From CAZYME01 sp964648115 (GTDB lineage Bacteria > Pseudomonadota > Gammaproteobacteria > Legionellales > Legionellaceae), in NCBI GenBank assembly GCA_964648115.1, contig CAZYME010000007.1, forward strand, positions 12,412 through 76,411: DNA of 64,000 nt. The letters run 5' to 3'. The translations under genes were made by a program, and so were the position numbers. Each line of letters begins with the position of its first letter. The first letter of the stretch is position 1. The notes beneath the pieces were generated by a model that had not been told where the DNA came from, did not search any database, and was given only the letters and a program-made list of their open reading frames with translations. Below are positions 25,861 through 35,210 of the stretch, in pieces.

Positions 25861-28497
25861 GTGAGCTTTTTTATATACAATATAGGTTTTTTTTTATACG
25901 CTTTTGCTAGCCTGTATTTTGCAGGCTTGGGGCTTAGTTTAGTTTTCCTGCCTAAATATCAACAAAGGTATGTTTTTCTCATAGCGCCATTAATGGGAAT
26001 TTGTTTTTTAACCCTGGTCGGTTTATTTCAGATTGCAGTTTTACTTGTTCCTTTTACTCCACGCGCAAACATAAGTGTTTTGCTTTTGGTCTCTTTATTG
26101 ATTTGCCTAGTTTTTTGTCGTCAAAATCTTCAAAGCGCTTGGGAAAAATTTAGATCAACATCCATTTCATTATGGTTATTGCCAATCCTACTTATTTTTG
26201 TCTTTGCTTGGATGTTTCACAATGAAGGGCTGCATTTGCTAGTTGGGAGCTCTGACCAACTACAATATTGTGAAAATGCCAGGCAAATTTTGGAAAAAAT
26301 GCACACCGGTTCATTGCAAGACGTGCCAGTAGCTCGTCAAGAGTATTTTGTTTACGAGGCGATCACGAGAACACTGCCTTATACAAAGGATTATAGAAGA
26401 GGCGCCGAGTTAGTATTAGCTACGATAACTGCTATAACAGGACTTTCTTATCAAGCTGCCTTTCCCGTAACTGTTTTATGTGCGTTGTTAACACTTGGTT
26501 TAACTATTGGGCTTATTGGCCGACTCTTTTTGCGTCTCTCATATTTCTATACCTTGGCCTTGCAATTAATTTTTCTAAGCGGTTTTTATTTCTGGCTTCT
26601 CCACATCCAAGGTAGTCTGGCTATGATTGTGGGTGTGCCTACCGGATTAACAACATTGGCTTTCTTGTCAGCCATAACATCTAATAGTACTTGGCGTAAG
26701 CTTGCTTTAACTGCCATCATCACAGCAGCATATTTTTCAATTTATCCAGAACCAGCTTTTGTTAACATATTACTACCAACCCTTGCATTACTGTTGTGGC
26801 GTCTTTCTAGAGATAAATCTAGCTTTCTTCTAATGCTCAGGAATGTAATTCTGCTTTACTTGTTTGTATTTATATTAGCACCAGTTGCAGTTCATACTGT
26901 TTTTGTGACTACTACAGCTAATTTTAAGCTTCTTCTCATGCCTTATTTAAACGCTTCTACGGCGGCTGGAGTGTCGGCTATTCCAGTCGCTCGAAACTTT
27001 TTACCTCAGTTTTCTATGCAAACGTGGGAGGTAGCGGGTGCTGTATTGGGTCTTATGTCTTATTACAATACAGGAAGCTTTCACCATACAATGAAGTTTT
27101 TATTTATAAATCACCCTGGCGCGGCCTTTATAGGATTTATGCTTTTTAGTGGTTGCGGTTTATTAGGATATATTAAAGCCAAAAATATTTTAGCTCGTTT
27201 GCTATGTATCCCTATGGTTGGTTGGGTATTAGCAGCATTTGTTGCTGCTAACCAGCACGATGATTTTCGATTTGCACGTAGCTTGCATTACGCACTGCCA
27301 TTTACCATGATTGGTATGGTATTGTTGGCAAGCCAATACAGCCGACCGAGGGGTGTTATATTTAATCTCAGAAATGGTTCCTGGCTCTTCACTTTAACTG
27401 CTCCGCGACAAAATAGTGGCGTTACTTTTGCTGTATGTTGGCAAAACTCCATCAAGATCCTTTCTAGGATAGTGTTAGTAACCTTTATTTTTATGAACAT
27501 TTATACAACATTCAGAACTGTGCGTTTTGTTGCTTCTCATGATAATGGGAATGATCCGGTTCTGTTACGTTTTGATGAACGAAACTCACAATGGCAGTTG
27601 CTCAAGAAAGAACTTGAATATTCTGCTTCTCGCCATGTTCCTGTACTTATTTCTGGATTTCAAGAAACAGTTCGACCATTAGCTATTTCAATTATAATGC
27701 GCAATCAAAAGCATGTGTTAGGGGATGGAGTTTTACGTTTGTGGAGATTATATGATGCAACAGAGCCTGAAAAGTTTGCAGCGTTGTCACAAGGCTCCAT
27801 GCATTCCATTGAGAACATATACAAATGTGGCGCTGAATGGGTTAACGGCGGCTACGCTGTTTTTCGACCTTATATAAGCATTGTTTCTAATGTACTGCGT
27901 ACTTATAATCATTTCTTGACTTATCAGCGAACAACCGACTACCTAGCATGGTCACGCTATAATACCCGATTTCAAGCAAGTGAAATGCTCCCCTTTCAGC
28001 ATCGTGAAAATAAGCCTTGGTACAAGGTTGAGGCGGGGCTGGTTCGTAGTTCAGAGCAGGCTGTTGTGTCTTTCAATAATAATTATCCTGAAGAGTGGTT
28101 AAGTAACAGGGATGTTTTTCCTCCGCTGGTTAAAAATTTTCCTAACATATGCAAGGTAATTTATCGTCACCAATATGCAGTGGTATTGCCAAAGCAAATG
28201 GTAGCCTCTCTTGCTCGTGATGCAAAAGGTTTATTTCGTATAATATCCTCTTCTGGTCCTATTATTATTAATGACAAGGCAACCACGTCACAAATTTTAA
28301 CTCTAGATTATGACGGTAATATCGGTGATGTTAAATTGCATGTGGGTAATAAATTGTATATAGGGGAAAAGATTGGCCTAGATGATCACGTGAGGATTGT
28401 TACTACAGTTCATCCTTGCAATAATCCCTTATTAAATTTAGATGTGGCAAACCCTGTTAAAATAAGATCAATTTCTTGGGATCCGGCTACCAGTTGA
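25861..28497 (+). CDS. Second giant membrane protein, GT-C-like
   Basis: I take the GTG at 25861, after the FkbM stop at 25847-25849 and with AGGG upstream; a TTG at 25819 would overlap that gene. The product has about 878 residues, about 12-13 membrane segments and a soluble tail of roughly 320. The opening FASLYFAGLGLSLVFLP plus LIAPLMGICFLTLVGLF repeats the architecture of the 22101 protein, and GSSDQLQYCENARQIL is the acidic loop. The two genes flank FkbM. I infer they are paralogous sugar transferases; no substrate can be named. Confidence 0.68.
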   Translation: MSFFIYNIGFFLYAFASLYFAGLGLSLVFLPKYQQRYVFLIAPLMGICFLTLVGLFQIAVLLVPFTPRANISVLLLVSLLICLVFCRQNLQSAWEKFRSTSISLWLLPILLIFVFAWMFHNEGLHLLVGSSDQLQYCENARQILEKMHTGSLQDVPVARQEYFVYEAITRTLPYTKDYRRGAELVLATITAITGLSYQAAFPVTVLCALLTLGLTIGLIGRLFLRLSYFYTLALQLIFLSGFYFWLLHIQGSLAMIVGVPTGLTTLAFLSAITSNSTWRKLALTAIITAAYFSIYPEPAFVNILLPTLALLLWRLSRDKSSFLLMLRNVILLYLFVFILAPVAVHTVFVTTTANFKLLLMPYLNASTAAGVSAIPVARNFLPQFSMQTWEVAGAVLGLMSYYNTGSFHHTMKFLFINHPGAAFIGFMLFSGCGLLGYIKAKNILARLLCIPMVGWVLAAFVAANQHDDFRFARSLHYALPFTMIGMVLLASQYSRPRGVIFNLRNGSWLFTLTAPRQNSGVTFAVCWQNSIKILSRIVLVTFIFMNIYTTFRTVRFVASHDNGNDPVLLRFDERNSQWQLLKKELEYSASRHVPVLISGFQETVRPLAISIIMRNQKHVLGDGVLRLWRLYDATEPEKFAALSQGSMHSIENIYKCGAEWVNGGYAVFRPYISIVSNVLRTYNHFLTYQRTTDYLAWSRYNTRFQASEMLPFQHRENKPWYKVEAGLVRSSEQAVVSFNNNYPEEWLSNRDVFPPLVKNFPNICKVIYRHQYAVVLPKQMVASLARDAKGLFRIISSSGPIIINDKATTSQILTLDYDGNIGDVKLHVGNKLYIGEKIGLDDHVRIVTTVHPCNNPLLNLDVANPVKIRSISWDPATS

Positions 28498-28561
28498 TAT
28501 CCAATAGATTAGTAGAGTTGGGATTTTGCTTTATGACATTAAATACAAATCGGAGTAGCGT

Positions 28562-29335
28562 ATGAAAGCGGTGATACTTGCTGGTGGTCTAGGAACACGC
28601 TTGAGTGAAGAAACGGATTTAAAACCCAAGCCTATGGTAGAAATAGGTGGGAAGCCGATAATTTGGCATATTATGAAGCAATACTCTGCGCACCATATTA
28701 ACGATTTTGTGATCTGTTGTGGCTATAAGGGATACGTTATCAAAGAGTACTTTGCTAACTATTTTCTGCATATGTCTGATGTGACATTTGATATGCGTGA
28801 GAATAAAATGCATGTACATAATAAGCGGGCGGAGCCTTGGAGCGTTACACTGGTTGATACGGGTGAAAACTCGATGACCGGTGGTCGGTTGGCAAGAGTG
28901 TCTAGCTATCTTTTAGGAGAGGAATTATTTTGTTTAACTTATGGTGATGGAGTAGGTGATGTTGATATTACAGCGTCCATAAATTTTCATCGTAATCACG
29001 GTAAATTAGCTACTCTGACAGCAACATATCCTCCAGGTCGTTTTGGTGCGCTGGACATCGACAATAATGCTGTTAAAAATTTCAAAGAAAAGCCCAAGGG
29101 CGATGGGGGTATGATTAATAGCGGTTTTTTTGTTTTATCTCCAGAGGTTTTAAACTATTTAGATGGAGATGAATGCGTTTGGGAGCAAGCCCCACTCAAT
29201 CAATTGGCAGAGCAAGGCCAATTAATGGCGTATGAGCATAAAGGATTCTGGCATCCTATGGACACTTTACGTGACAAGATCCACTTGGAGACGCTTTGGG
29301 CTGAAAGACGTGCCCCGTGGAAAATATGGGAGTAG
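28562..29335 (+). CDS. rfbF: Glucose-1-phosphate cytidylyltransferase
   Basis: RfbF makes CDP-glucose from CTP and glucose-1-phosphate. The 257-residue length is normal. It begins MKAVILAGGLGTRLSEET with the nucleotidyl loop GGxGTR at 8-13, followed by KPKPMVEIGGKPIIWHIM, and has VDTGENSMTGGRL and YGDGVGDVDI (metal-binding Asp region) as in RfbF/AscA. GGAG lies six bases before the ATG. It is followed six bases later by rfbG, its pathway partner. Confidence 0.95.
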   Translation: MKAVILAGGLGTRLSEETDLKPKPMVEIGGKPIIWHIMKQYSAHHINDFVICCGYKGYVIKEYFANYFLHMSDVTFDMRENKMHVHNKRAEPWSVTLVDTGENSMTGGRLARVSSYLLGEELFCLTYGDGVGDVDITASINFHRNHGKLATLTATYPPGRFGALDIDNNAVKNFKEKPKGDGGMINSGFFVLSPEVLNYLDGDECVWEQAPLNQLAEQGQLMAYEHKGFWHPMDTLRDKIHLETLWAERRAPWKIWE

Positions 29336-29341
29336 TCCTTT

Positions 29342-30394
29342 ATGGTCAATAAAAATTTTTGGCGGGGAAGACGCGTATTTGTAACCGGACATACTGGTTT
29401 TAAGGGTAGTTGGCTTTGTTTGTGGTTGCACAATATGGGAGCTATTGTAGGGGGGTATGCATTAAGCCCTCCAACGAAACCAAGTTTGTTTATAGAGTCT
29501 AATTTGAGCCAAAGAATGTCCTCTGAAGAGGGGGAAATTTGTGACATGGCCCACCTTTATAAAACTATAAACAACTTTCAGCCTGAAATTATTTTCCATA
29601 TGGCAGCTCAATCGTTGGTGCGACCATCCTATGAGTCCCCCTTAGAAACCTATAACACAAATATCATGGGAACTGTGTCTCTACTAGAGGTGGTTAGGCG
29701 GCTAGGAAATATAAAAGCTGTAGTAAATATTACCAGTGATAAATGTTATGAAAATAAAGAGTGGCCTTGGGGATATCGGGAGTCAGAGCCGATGGGTGGA
29801 TTTGATCCTTACAGTTGCAGTAAAGGATGCGCCGAATTGATTACAGCTTCTTACCAGCGATCATTTTTTAATTCGGGAAATTGTGCTTTGGCTAGCGCCA
29901 GGGCCGGGAATGTTATTGGCGGTGGGGACTGGGCGCTTGACCGCTTGGTGCCTGATATACTTAAAGCGTTTTCAAAGCGCGAAATTGTAAATATTAGGTA
30001 TCCAGGTGCGCTTCGCCCATGGCAACACGTGTTAGAGCCTTTATCGGGTTATTTAATGCTTGCAGAGCAGCTTTATAATAAAGGGGAGGCTTTTGCTGAG
30101 GGTTGGAATTTTGGTCCCAAAGAGGATAGCGTACGCTCAGTTAAATGGATTGTTGAGTATTTGAGCTCGCAATGGGGTGAGGCTGCCAGCTGGCAACATA
30201 GCGAGGTAATTCAGCCTCATGAGGCTAATTTTTTAAAATTAGATTGCTCTAAAGCAAAAGCCAAATTAGGTTGGCAGCCTCTGTGGGACATTGAGCACAC
30301 TTTAAATCGAACAGTACGTTGGTATAAAGCATGGATGCAAGGATTTAGTATGTATGACTATACAATAAAAGAAATTAATGACTATACGGGATAA
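29342..30394 (+). CDS. rfbG: CDP-glucose 4,6-dehydratase
   Basis: RfbG converts CDP-glucose to CDP-4-keto-6-deoxyglucose. The 350-residue extended SDR has FVTGHTGFKGSWL (NAD loop, 15-22), the triad residues in NITSDKCYEN (131-134) and Y157-x3-K161 in FDPYSCSK, and a C-terminal GWQPLWDIEHTLNRT. The next step enzyme RfbH (3-dehydrase) is not next to it; instead an epimerase/reductase-like SDR lies 1 kb on in the opposite strand. The cluster may therefore make a CDP-6-deoxyhexose rather than a 3,6-dideoxyhexose, which is inference. Confidence 0.95.
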   Translation: MVNKNFWRGRRVFVTGHTGFKGSWLCLWLHNMGAIVGGYALSPPTKPSLFIESNLSQRMSSEEGEICDMAHLYKTINNFQPEIIFHMAAQSLVRPSYESPLETYNTNIMGTVSLLEVVRRLGNIKAVVNITSDKCYENKEWPWGYRESEPMGGFDPYSCSKGCAELITASYQRSFFNSGNCALASARAGNVIGGGDWALDRLVPDILKAFSKREIVNIRYPGALRPWQHVLEPLSGYLMLAEQLYNKGEAFAEGWNFGPKEDSVRSVKWIVEYLSSQWGEAASWQHSEVIQPHEANFLKLDCSKAKAKLGWQPLWDIEHTLNRTVRWYKAWMQGFSMYDYTIKEINDYTG

Positions 30395-30435
30395 ACAGCT
30401 TAAGGTCATTTCCTTTTCATGCGGCGTGAGCACTG

Positions 30436-31377
30436 CTATTCATATTGTTCAAAGTTAATTCGTTCTTTCTCAATAACTAGAGGACGATTTAGCACTTGTA
30501 TGTGTATAGCCGCAATATACTCGCCGAGTAATCCAATAAAAAATAGTTGTAAGGATGAAAAAAGAAATAATCCTATTAGCATGGGAGCTATGCCTATAGT
30601 AAATTTCTGCCAAAAAATTAATTTTAGAGCAATATAAAGAAATGAGATAAATAAACTAATAGCAGATAATACAAACCCGCCCATAGTAGCTATACGTAGC
30701 GGTACTTTGGAGTTACTAGTGATTCCCAACATTGCAAAATCATACATACGGTAAAAGCTTCTTGCCGAAACCCCACGGGCTCTCACCGGTTGGTGAAATT
30801 CAATTTCTGCTACTTCGTAGCCAATTTCAGAGATCATGCCACGAAAATAGGGATACGCATCTCTAAATTGGGACATAATGGTAACAATTTTTTTGTCATA
30901 CAACCCAAAACCAGTAAAATTATTTATTAATTTTACATCAGAAATCATTTTCACAAACCTATAATAAGATTTGCGAATAAAGAATATAAGAGACGACTCA
31001 TCACTTTTAGGTTTAACCCCCACCACAACTTTGAACCCTTCCTCCCATTTTTTTATAAAATCAGGTATTAGAGAGGGAGGATCTTGAAAGTCTGCGGAAA
31101 GAAAAATTATGGCGTCGCCTTTTGCTTGTAATACGCCATAAAATGGGGAGCGAATCCAACCAAAATTGCGTGCATTTACAATTATTTTTACGTTTTTATT
31201 TGTCTGAGCAATTATTTTTAAAATAGAAACAGTTTTATCTGTGGAGTTGTTATCAATAAAAATATGCTCATATTGATAATTCTCCAGTTTTGAAAAAATA
31301 GATTTTATTTCCTCGTAAATTTGTTGAACATTTTCCTCTTCATTGAAGCAAGGTGTGACTACAGATATCAGTTTCAT
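30436..31377 (-). CDS. GT2 polyprenyl-phosphate glycosyltransferase (DPM/ArnC/GtrB-like)
   Basis: A 313-residue inverting enzyme that should load a sugar on undecaprenyl phosphate. The GT2 domain has SVVTPCFNEEENVQQIY, FIDNNSTDKT and the LSADFQDPP metal motif; two membrane segments follow at about 230-300. This is the layout of ArnC, GtrB and DPM1-like enzymes. Carrier-linked sugar made here would be the donor for GT-C enzymes such as the one at 32542. It is followed on the same strand (upstream) by the epimerase gene, 37 bases away. Confidence 0.88.
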   Translation of the reverse strand: MKLISVVTPCFNEEENVQQIYEEIKSIFSKLENYQYEHIFIDNNSTDKTVSILKIIAQTNKNVKIIVNARNFGWIRSPFYGVLQAKGDAIIFLSADFQDPPSLIPDFIKKWEEGFKVVVGVKPKSDESSLIFFIRKSYYRFVKMISDVKLINNFTGFGLYDKKIVTIMSQFRDAYPYFRGMISEIGYEVAEIEFHQPVRARGVSARSFYRMYDFAMLGITSNSKVPLRIATMGGFVLSAISLFISFLYIALKLIFWQKFTIGIAPMLIGLFLFSSLQLFFIGLLGEYIAAIHIQVLNRPLVIEKERINFEQYE

Positions 31378-31414
31378 TTTAGATGCTCAGTTATTTAGTT
31401 TTTATATTTTTTTC

Positions 31415-32344
31415 TTAACCTTCAAGTAATAAATGTTGCTCATATTGTGATTTACACCATTTAAAAGTTTTTTCTAAGCCTAATTCGAATGATACAGAGG
31501 GTTGAATTTTTAATTGTTGTAATCTGTTTAAGGCCGGCACCAAATGATCCTTCTTAGTTATTATTCCAGGCTTGTAAGAAGGCGGGGCCTGATCTTTAAA
31601 AAAACGTAAGTGAATGCTATTAGCCAGTTCTTCTATTGTATGTGAGTTGCCTGAGCCAACATTGATTATAATTGGACTGCATTTAACTACAAGTAAATGC
31701 ACCACTATTTCAGCTAAATTTTGAACATAAATATAGTCTCTGACACTGTGTGGGTTTTCTAAAACAGGTACGATCCTTTGTAAGTAAGAATGAAATATGT
31801 AAGGAATTAAACGATTTTTATATTCATGAGGGCCGTAGAGATGAAAAATACGTGCCCAGGTAAAGTCAGCATATTCAGGTTGTTGTAGTTTTAGCTGAGT
31901 TATTATTTCCAAAGTGTTTTTCTTACACAGACCATATAAGCTGTTAGGTTTTAACGAAGTTTTATTCTCATCACAAACTGAATCTATGGAGTCATATTCT
32001 GCGCAAGTCCCAAGAAAGATTGTTTTTTTACCGCCATTAATACTGAATTGTTTATATAAATGAATTGAGGCAAAGATATAATCAATATTTAATTCTGAAG
32101 TCATGCAAGTTTTATGATCTACAATCCACGCTAAATGAAGAAGATAGTCAGGTTTAACTTCACTAACTACAGCAGATATGTTGTCGTGATTTAAAATATC
32201 GCAGTGATACCAATGAACATTAGTAATATCAGAAATAGGTCTATTACGGTAGGTGGCATGGATTTCTAAATCGGTATGTTTCAGAACACTTAAGCACGCC
32301 TTTCCTATAAATCCTGTTGCACCAGTCACCAATACTTTTTTCAT
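31415..32344 (-). CDS. NAD-dependent sugar epimerase/reductase (extended SDR)
   Basis: A 309-residue extended SDR with VTGATGFIGKACL (NAD loop, residues 6-17), the DYLLHLAWIVDHK strand and the catalytic YGLCKK. These marks are shared by CDP-abequose synthase, dTDP-sugar reductases and other 4-keto reductases. Given rfbF-rfbG one kilobase away, a CDP-4-keto-6-deoxyglucose reductase or epimerase is a reasonable guess. The sequence alone does not decide. It is on the same strand as the GT2 gene and probably in its transcript. Confidence 0.78.
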   Translation of the reverse strand: MKKVLVTGATGFIGKACLSVLKHTDLEIHATYRNRPISDITNVHWYHCDILNHDNISAVVSEVKPDYLLHLAWIVDHKTCMTSELNIDYIFASIHLYKQFSINGGKKTIFLGTCAEYDSIDSVCDENKTSLKPNSLYGLCKKNTLEIITQLKLQQPEYADFTWARIFHLYGPHEYKNRLIPYIFHSYLQRIVPVLENPHSVRDYIYVQNLAEIVVHLLVVKCSPIIINVGSGNSHTIEELANSIHLRFFKDQAPPSYKPGIITKKDHLVPALNRLQQLKIQPSVSFELGLEKTFKWCKSQYEQHLLLEG

Positions 32345-32541
32345 TGCAGTCGCACGAAGGACACAAGATGTTTTATTTCATTGAGCATATAAGTTGTTCG
32401 CTATGAATATAAATTACCAAATAGGTTTAGCCAAAAATTCAATAATGTGTGTACATCCTATCTATTTGATCTAGGGCGGAGCGCCAATGAATGCTAGCAG
32501 AAGGATATATGAGTGTCTACTCTCTTTCCAAAGTATAGTGC

Positions 32542-34737
32542 CTATCTTACCTTAAAATAAGTTAATAAACGACACAATCTTGAGGGAGTTTTTCGGATTG
32601 TCATATGATAGATTAGAAAAATTGCAACACTTATCCAGAAAAAAAGACTAATGTAAAATGTGATTCTGATAAGAGGGGTTCCTACATAGAATAATTCAAC
32701 CTCATTATTTCCGGGAAGAAGCGGAACCATAACTCTGCCAGTGGGCGAGATTCGTGTTGGATATTGTACGCCATTAACTAATGCTACGTAACCGTCTACA
32801 AATTCTCTAGCTGTTTCGAGATAAGAAAATTTTATTGGATTTTTAATCGTTACTTTATAAGGAATAAGCGAGTGCAGTTGAATAGGTAATTTATTTATAT
32901 CATATGCTTTCACATTAAAGGAATTAAGTCTGATAACGCGGTCCTTTGAATTGTTAACACTTCTTAAAGCGGATAGTGTTAGAGTCAGCTCTTTTTCCAT
33001 TTTTTCTGTAGTAAAAATAGGAATCAACATGGTTTGCTGCGTGGGCAAATCTGCACGGAAAGTGGAAATACTTTCGTGCTGATATCCGTCAACACTAACT
33101 AATCCTTCAGAATTGGAAATAAACATATCCATACAGAACATATATTTTGTTTCTGGCAATATCGATAATTTCATCAAAGGATTTAAAGCATCAGTGTTTT
33201 GAGTATTATACTCCTTAGGAAATGATATCTTTAAATCTGAAAGCATAGTGTGCTTTAGTGAATTTGATTTTAATAAACAGGTCTTTTTCATTATTTCATT
33301 ATTATTATAACCCTCTAATTCTTTACCATCAGCCTGAAGAAGTCTGTTATACAGTGCTGGCTCATAAATACCCTCTAGCAATGGTTGGTGATGGTAACCT
33401 GAGGAGTATTCTAAACGATGCCTGATATTTTCTGGCAATAGCCAGGCGGGGTTTGGAGCTCGATGCCTTGCCAAATATTTACTGAAAGGAGCTGCTTGAA
33501 AGCAACTCCAGCACACAGCTAATATGATTAAAACTACTGATACTAAATTTCGTGATTTTTTATCGGCTGATATTGGGCAAATATTGCACAAAGCAAGCAT
33601 TCCAGTAAAACAGCAAAAAGCTGGTAAAATCGGGGATATTCTTAGCATGGGCCAGCAACTTGATAAGCCAATTACAGCCGGCGGAAAATGGGACCATAGG
33701 GATTTACTTACGTAAGGAACTGGGGAAATTAAAGCAATCAAATAAAATGCACATATAAGTAAATAATTTAATAAGTTATCTCGTCTTTTTATTGCAACAC
33801 ACACTCCCAAGATTAACGTTAACCACAATGAATACCCCAATTGATTGTATGTAGGTAGGCTACTATTCAGATTTACAGGTAAAAATGTGCTAGTAAAATA
33901 AGATGCGTAAAATGCAATTAAACCCTTCGCATAGTTTGCGGGGTCGATAGTGCCCATATCAACATATTCACCCATCTTTAAACTTATGATGGTCATAAAT
34001 TGCCATAAACTGAGAAGCGCAAAAAGTCCACTCGTTAAAACTAGCCGAACAAAAATTTGAGGCTGAAAAAACAAGCGCAAACCCAAAAAAATTGCGCAAA
34101 CAGAAGTACAGAAAAACCCTATTGAGGGATGTGACATCCAAATTAAGGATAAAGAAGAAGACAGTAATACATAAGATAGGACATCATTTTTTTGATAACT
34201 TCGAACTAAGGCGTAAACGAAAACAGGAAAAAATGGGATTGTTATGAACGAGTAGTACATATCTAATTTGGCAATCAGTGTCAGAATAGATGGACAAGTG
34301 ATATAAAGAATAGCAAAAGCGAATGCTAGCCAGCGTTGTTTCGGTCCAATTTTTACTAGCACAAAATACATCAAATAAACACCGGCCAGGGCACTAAAGA
34401 TAATGGTCGCGTGCTGAATCTGAAGTGAGTTAATTTTTCCAAAAGTAATTAGATTTAGAAACCCGGCTAAGAGTAATAAATAGGGAGCTCGCCCCATAGG
34501 GGTGCCTGCAAAAGCAAACAAGCTTTGTCCTACGTAAACTGGAAAAATGTGATGCCGATATTGTTCAAGCGCATCAGCAATGATTTCATGATACACATAA
34601 GCGTCTACTGATGCGCCGATATCTACATTGTAAAACATGGGCTTGAAAATTAGCAGAGTAATTAGACTGAGCAAGACCAACCTTAATAGTTCAGCACTGA
34701 CAGCAGAACTAACGGCGTTGAAAAATCGATACTCCAT
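32542..34737 (-). CDS. Large membrane protein A of a divergent paralogous pair, GT-C-like
   Basis: I take the ATG at 34737 (AGGA upstream), giving 731 residues; a TTG at 34800 is also open. About ten to twelve membrane segments precede a soluble stretch of about 250 residues, and a last membrane segment lies near the C-terminus. The first periplasmic loop carries NVDIGASVDAYVYHEII with acidic residues. It matches the neighbour at 35211 in blocks such as YITCPS, DMYYSF, MSHPSIG and LGYSLW, so the two are clear paralogues on opposite strands. I infer an extracytoplasmic glycosyltransferase. The substrate is unknown. Confidence 0.68.
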   Translation of the reverse strand: MEYRFFNAVSSAVSAELLRLVLLSLITLLIFKPMFYNVDIGASVDAYVYHEIIADALEQYRHHIFPVYVGQSLFAFAGTPMGRAPYLLLLAGFLNLITFGKINSLQIQHATIIFSALAGVYLMYFVLVKIGPKQRWLAFAFAILYITCPSILTLIAKLDMYYSFITIPFFPVFVYALVRSYQKNDVLSYVLLSSSLSLIWMSHPSIGFFCTSVCAIFLGLRLFFQPQIFVRLVLTSGLFALLSLWQFMTIISLKMGEYVDMGTIDPANYAKGLIAFYASYFTSTFLPVNLNSSLPTYNQLGYSLWLTLILGVCVAIKRRDNLLNYLLICAFYLIALISPVPYVSKSLWSHFPPAVIGLSSCWPMLRISPILPAFCCFTGMLALCNICPISADKKSRNLVSVVLIILAVCWSCFQAAPFSKYLARHRAPNPAWLLPENIRHRLEYSSGYHHQPLLEGIYEPALYNRLLQADGKELEGYNNNEIMKKTCLLKSNSLKHTMLSDLKISFPKEYNTQNTDALNPLMKLSILPETKYMFCMDMFISNSEGLVSVDGYQHESISTFRADLPTQQTMLIPIFTTEKMEKELTLTLSALRSVNNSKDRVIRLNSFNVKAYDINKLPIQLHSLIPYKVTIKNPIKFSYLETAREFVDGYVALVNGVQYPTRISPTGRVMVPLLPGNNEVELFYVGTPLIRITFYISLFFWISVAIFLIYHMTIRKTPSRLCRLLTYFKVR

Positions 34738-35210
34738 TTTCAGCAATCCTAGTCCAGTTGCTTGCAACCAGGAATGCTCACTCACCAAACCTCTCTTCAA
34801 AACGCCCCCGTCAATTTCTGGTGTATGCCTCTACGAATATAACGATAAAAGAAGATAACGATTAAAACTTGAATAAGGCCACTCTATGCTTCTATAGGTT
34901 AATGCGAGTTGATTAATCTTCATCTGCTTCAGGTAACCAATTATCATATAAAAAATCTCATAAAGTACTACAATCGCATGTAAAGTAAAAGGCTCGGTGC
35001 TCTATGTAATTGTTTTAATATGTCCTTATGTTTATCAGTCCATTGACTTAGCAAAAATAGCTTCAAAAAAAATTATTTAATCAAGTTTTGATATTGGAAA
35101 ATACTGGAAAAGTTGAAGCAACCTATGCACAATAAACGGCTAATTTCAGTAAAGGTAATTTTCACACCTAAAATCAGTATTTTTATTATTTATCTATTTG
35201 GAGTAGTAGG
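34738..35210. other. 473-base AT-rich divergent intergenic region
   Basis: This region separates the two paralogous membrane-protein genes. It should contain promoters for both directions. I see a TTGACT at 35044-35049 without a convincing -10 partner, and a near-duplicate GGAAAATACTGGAAAA around 35095-35112. No open frame, tRNA or inverted repeat stands out. Confidence 0.5.

Noticed and set aside
30419..30637. Plus-strand frame after rfbG
   Set aside because: It is antisense to the C-terminal membrane region of the GT2 gene and has no domain.
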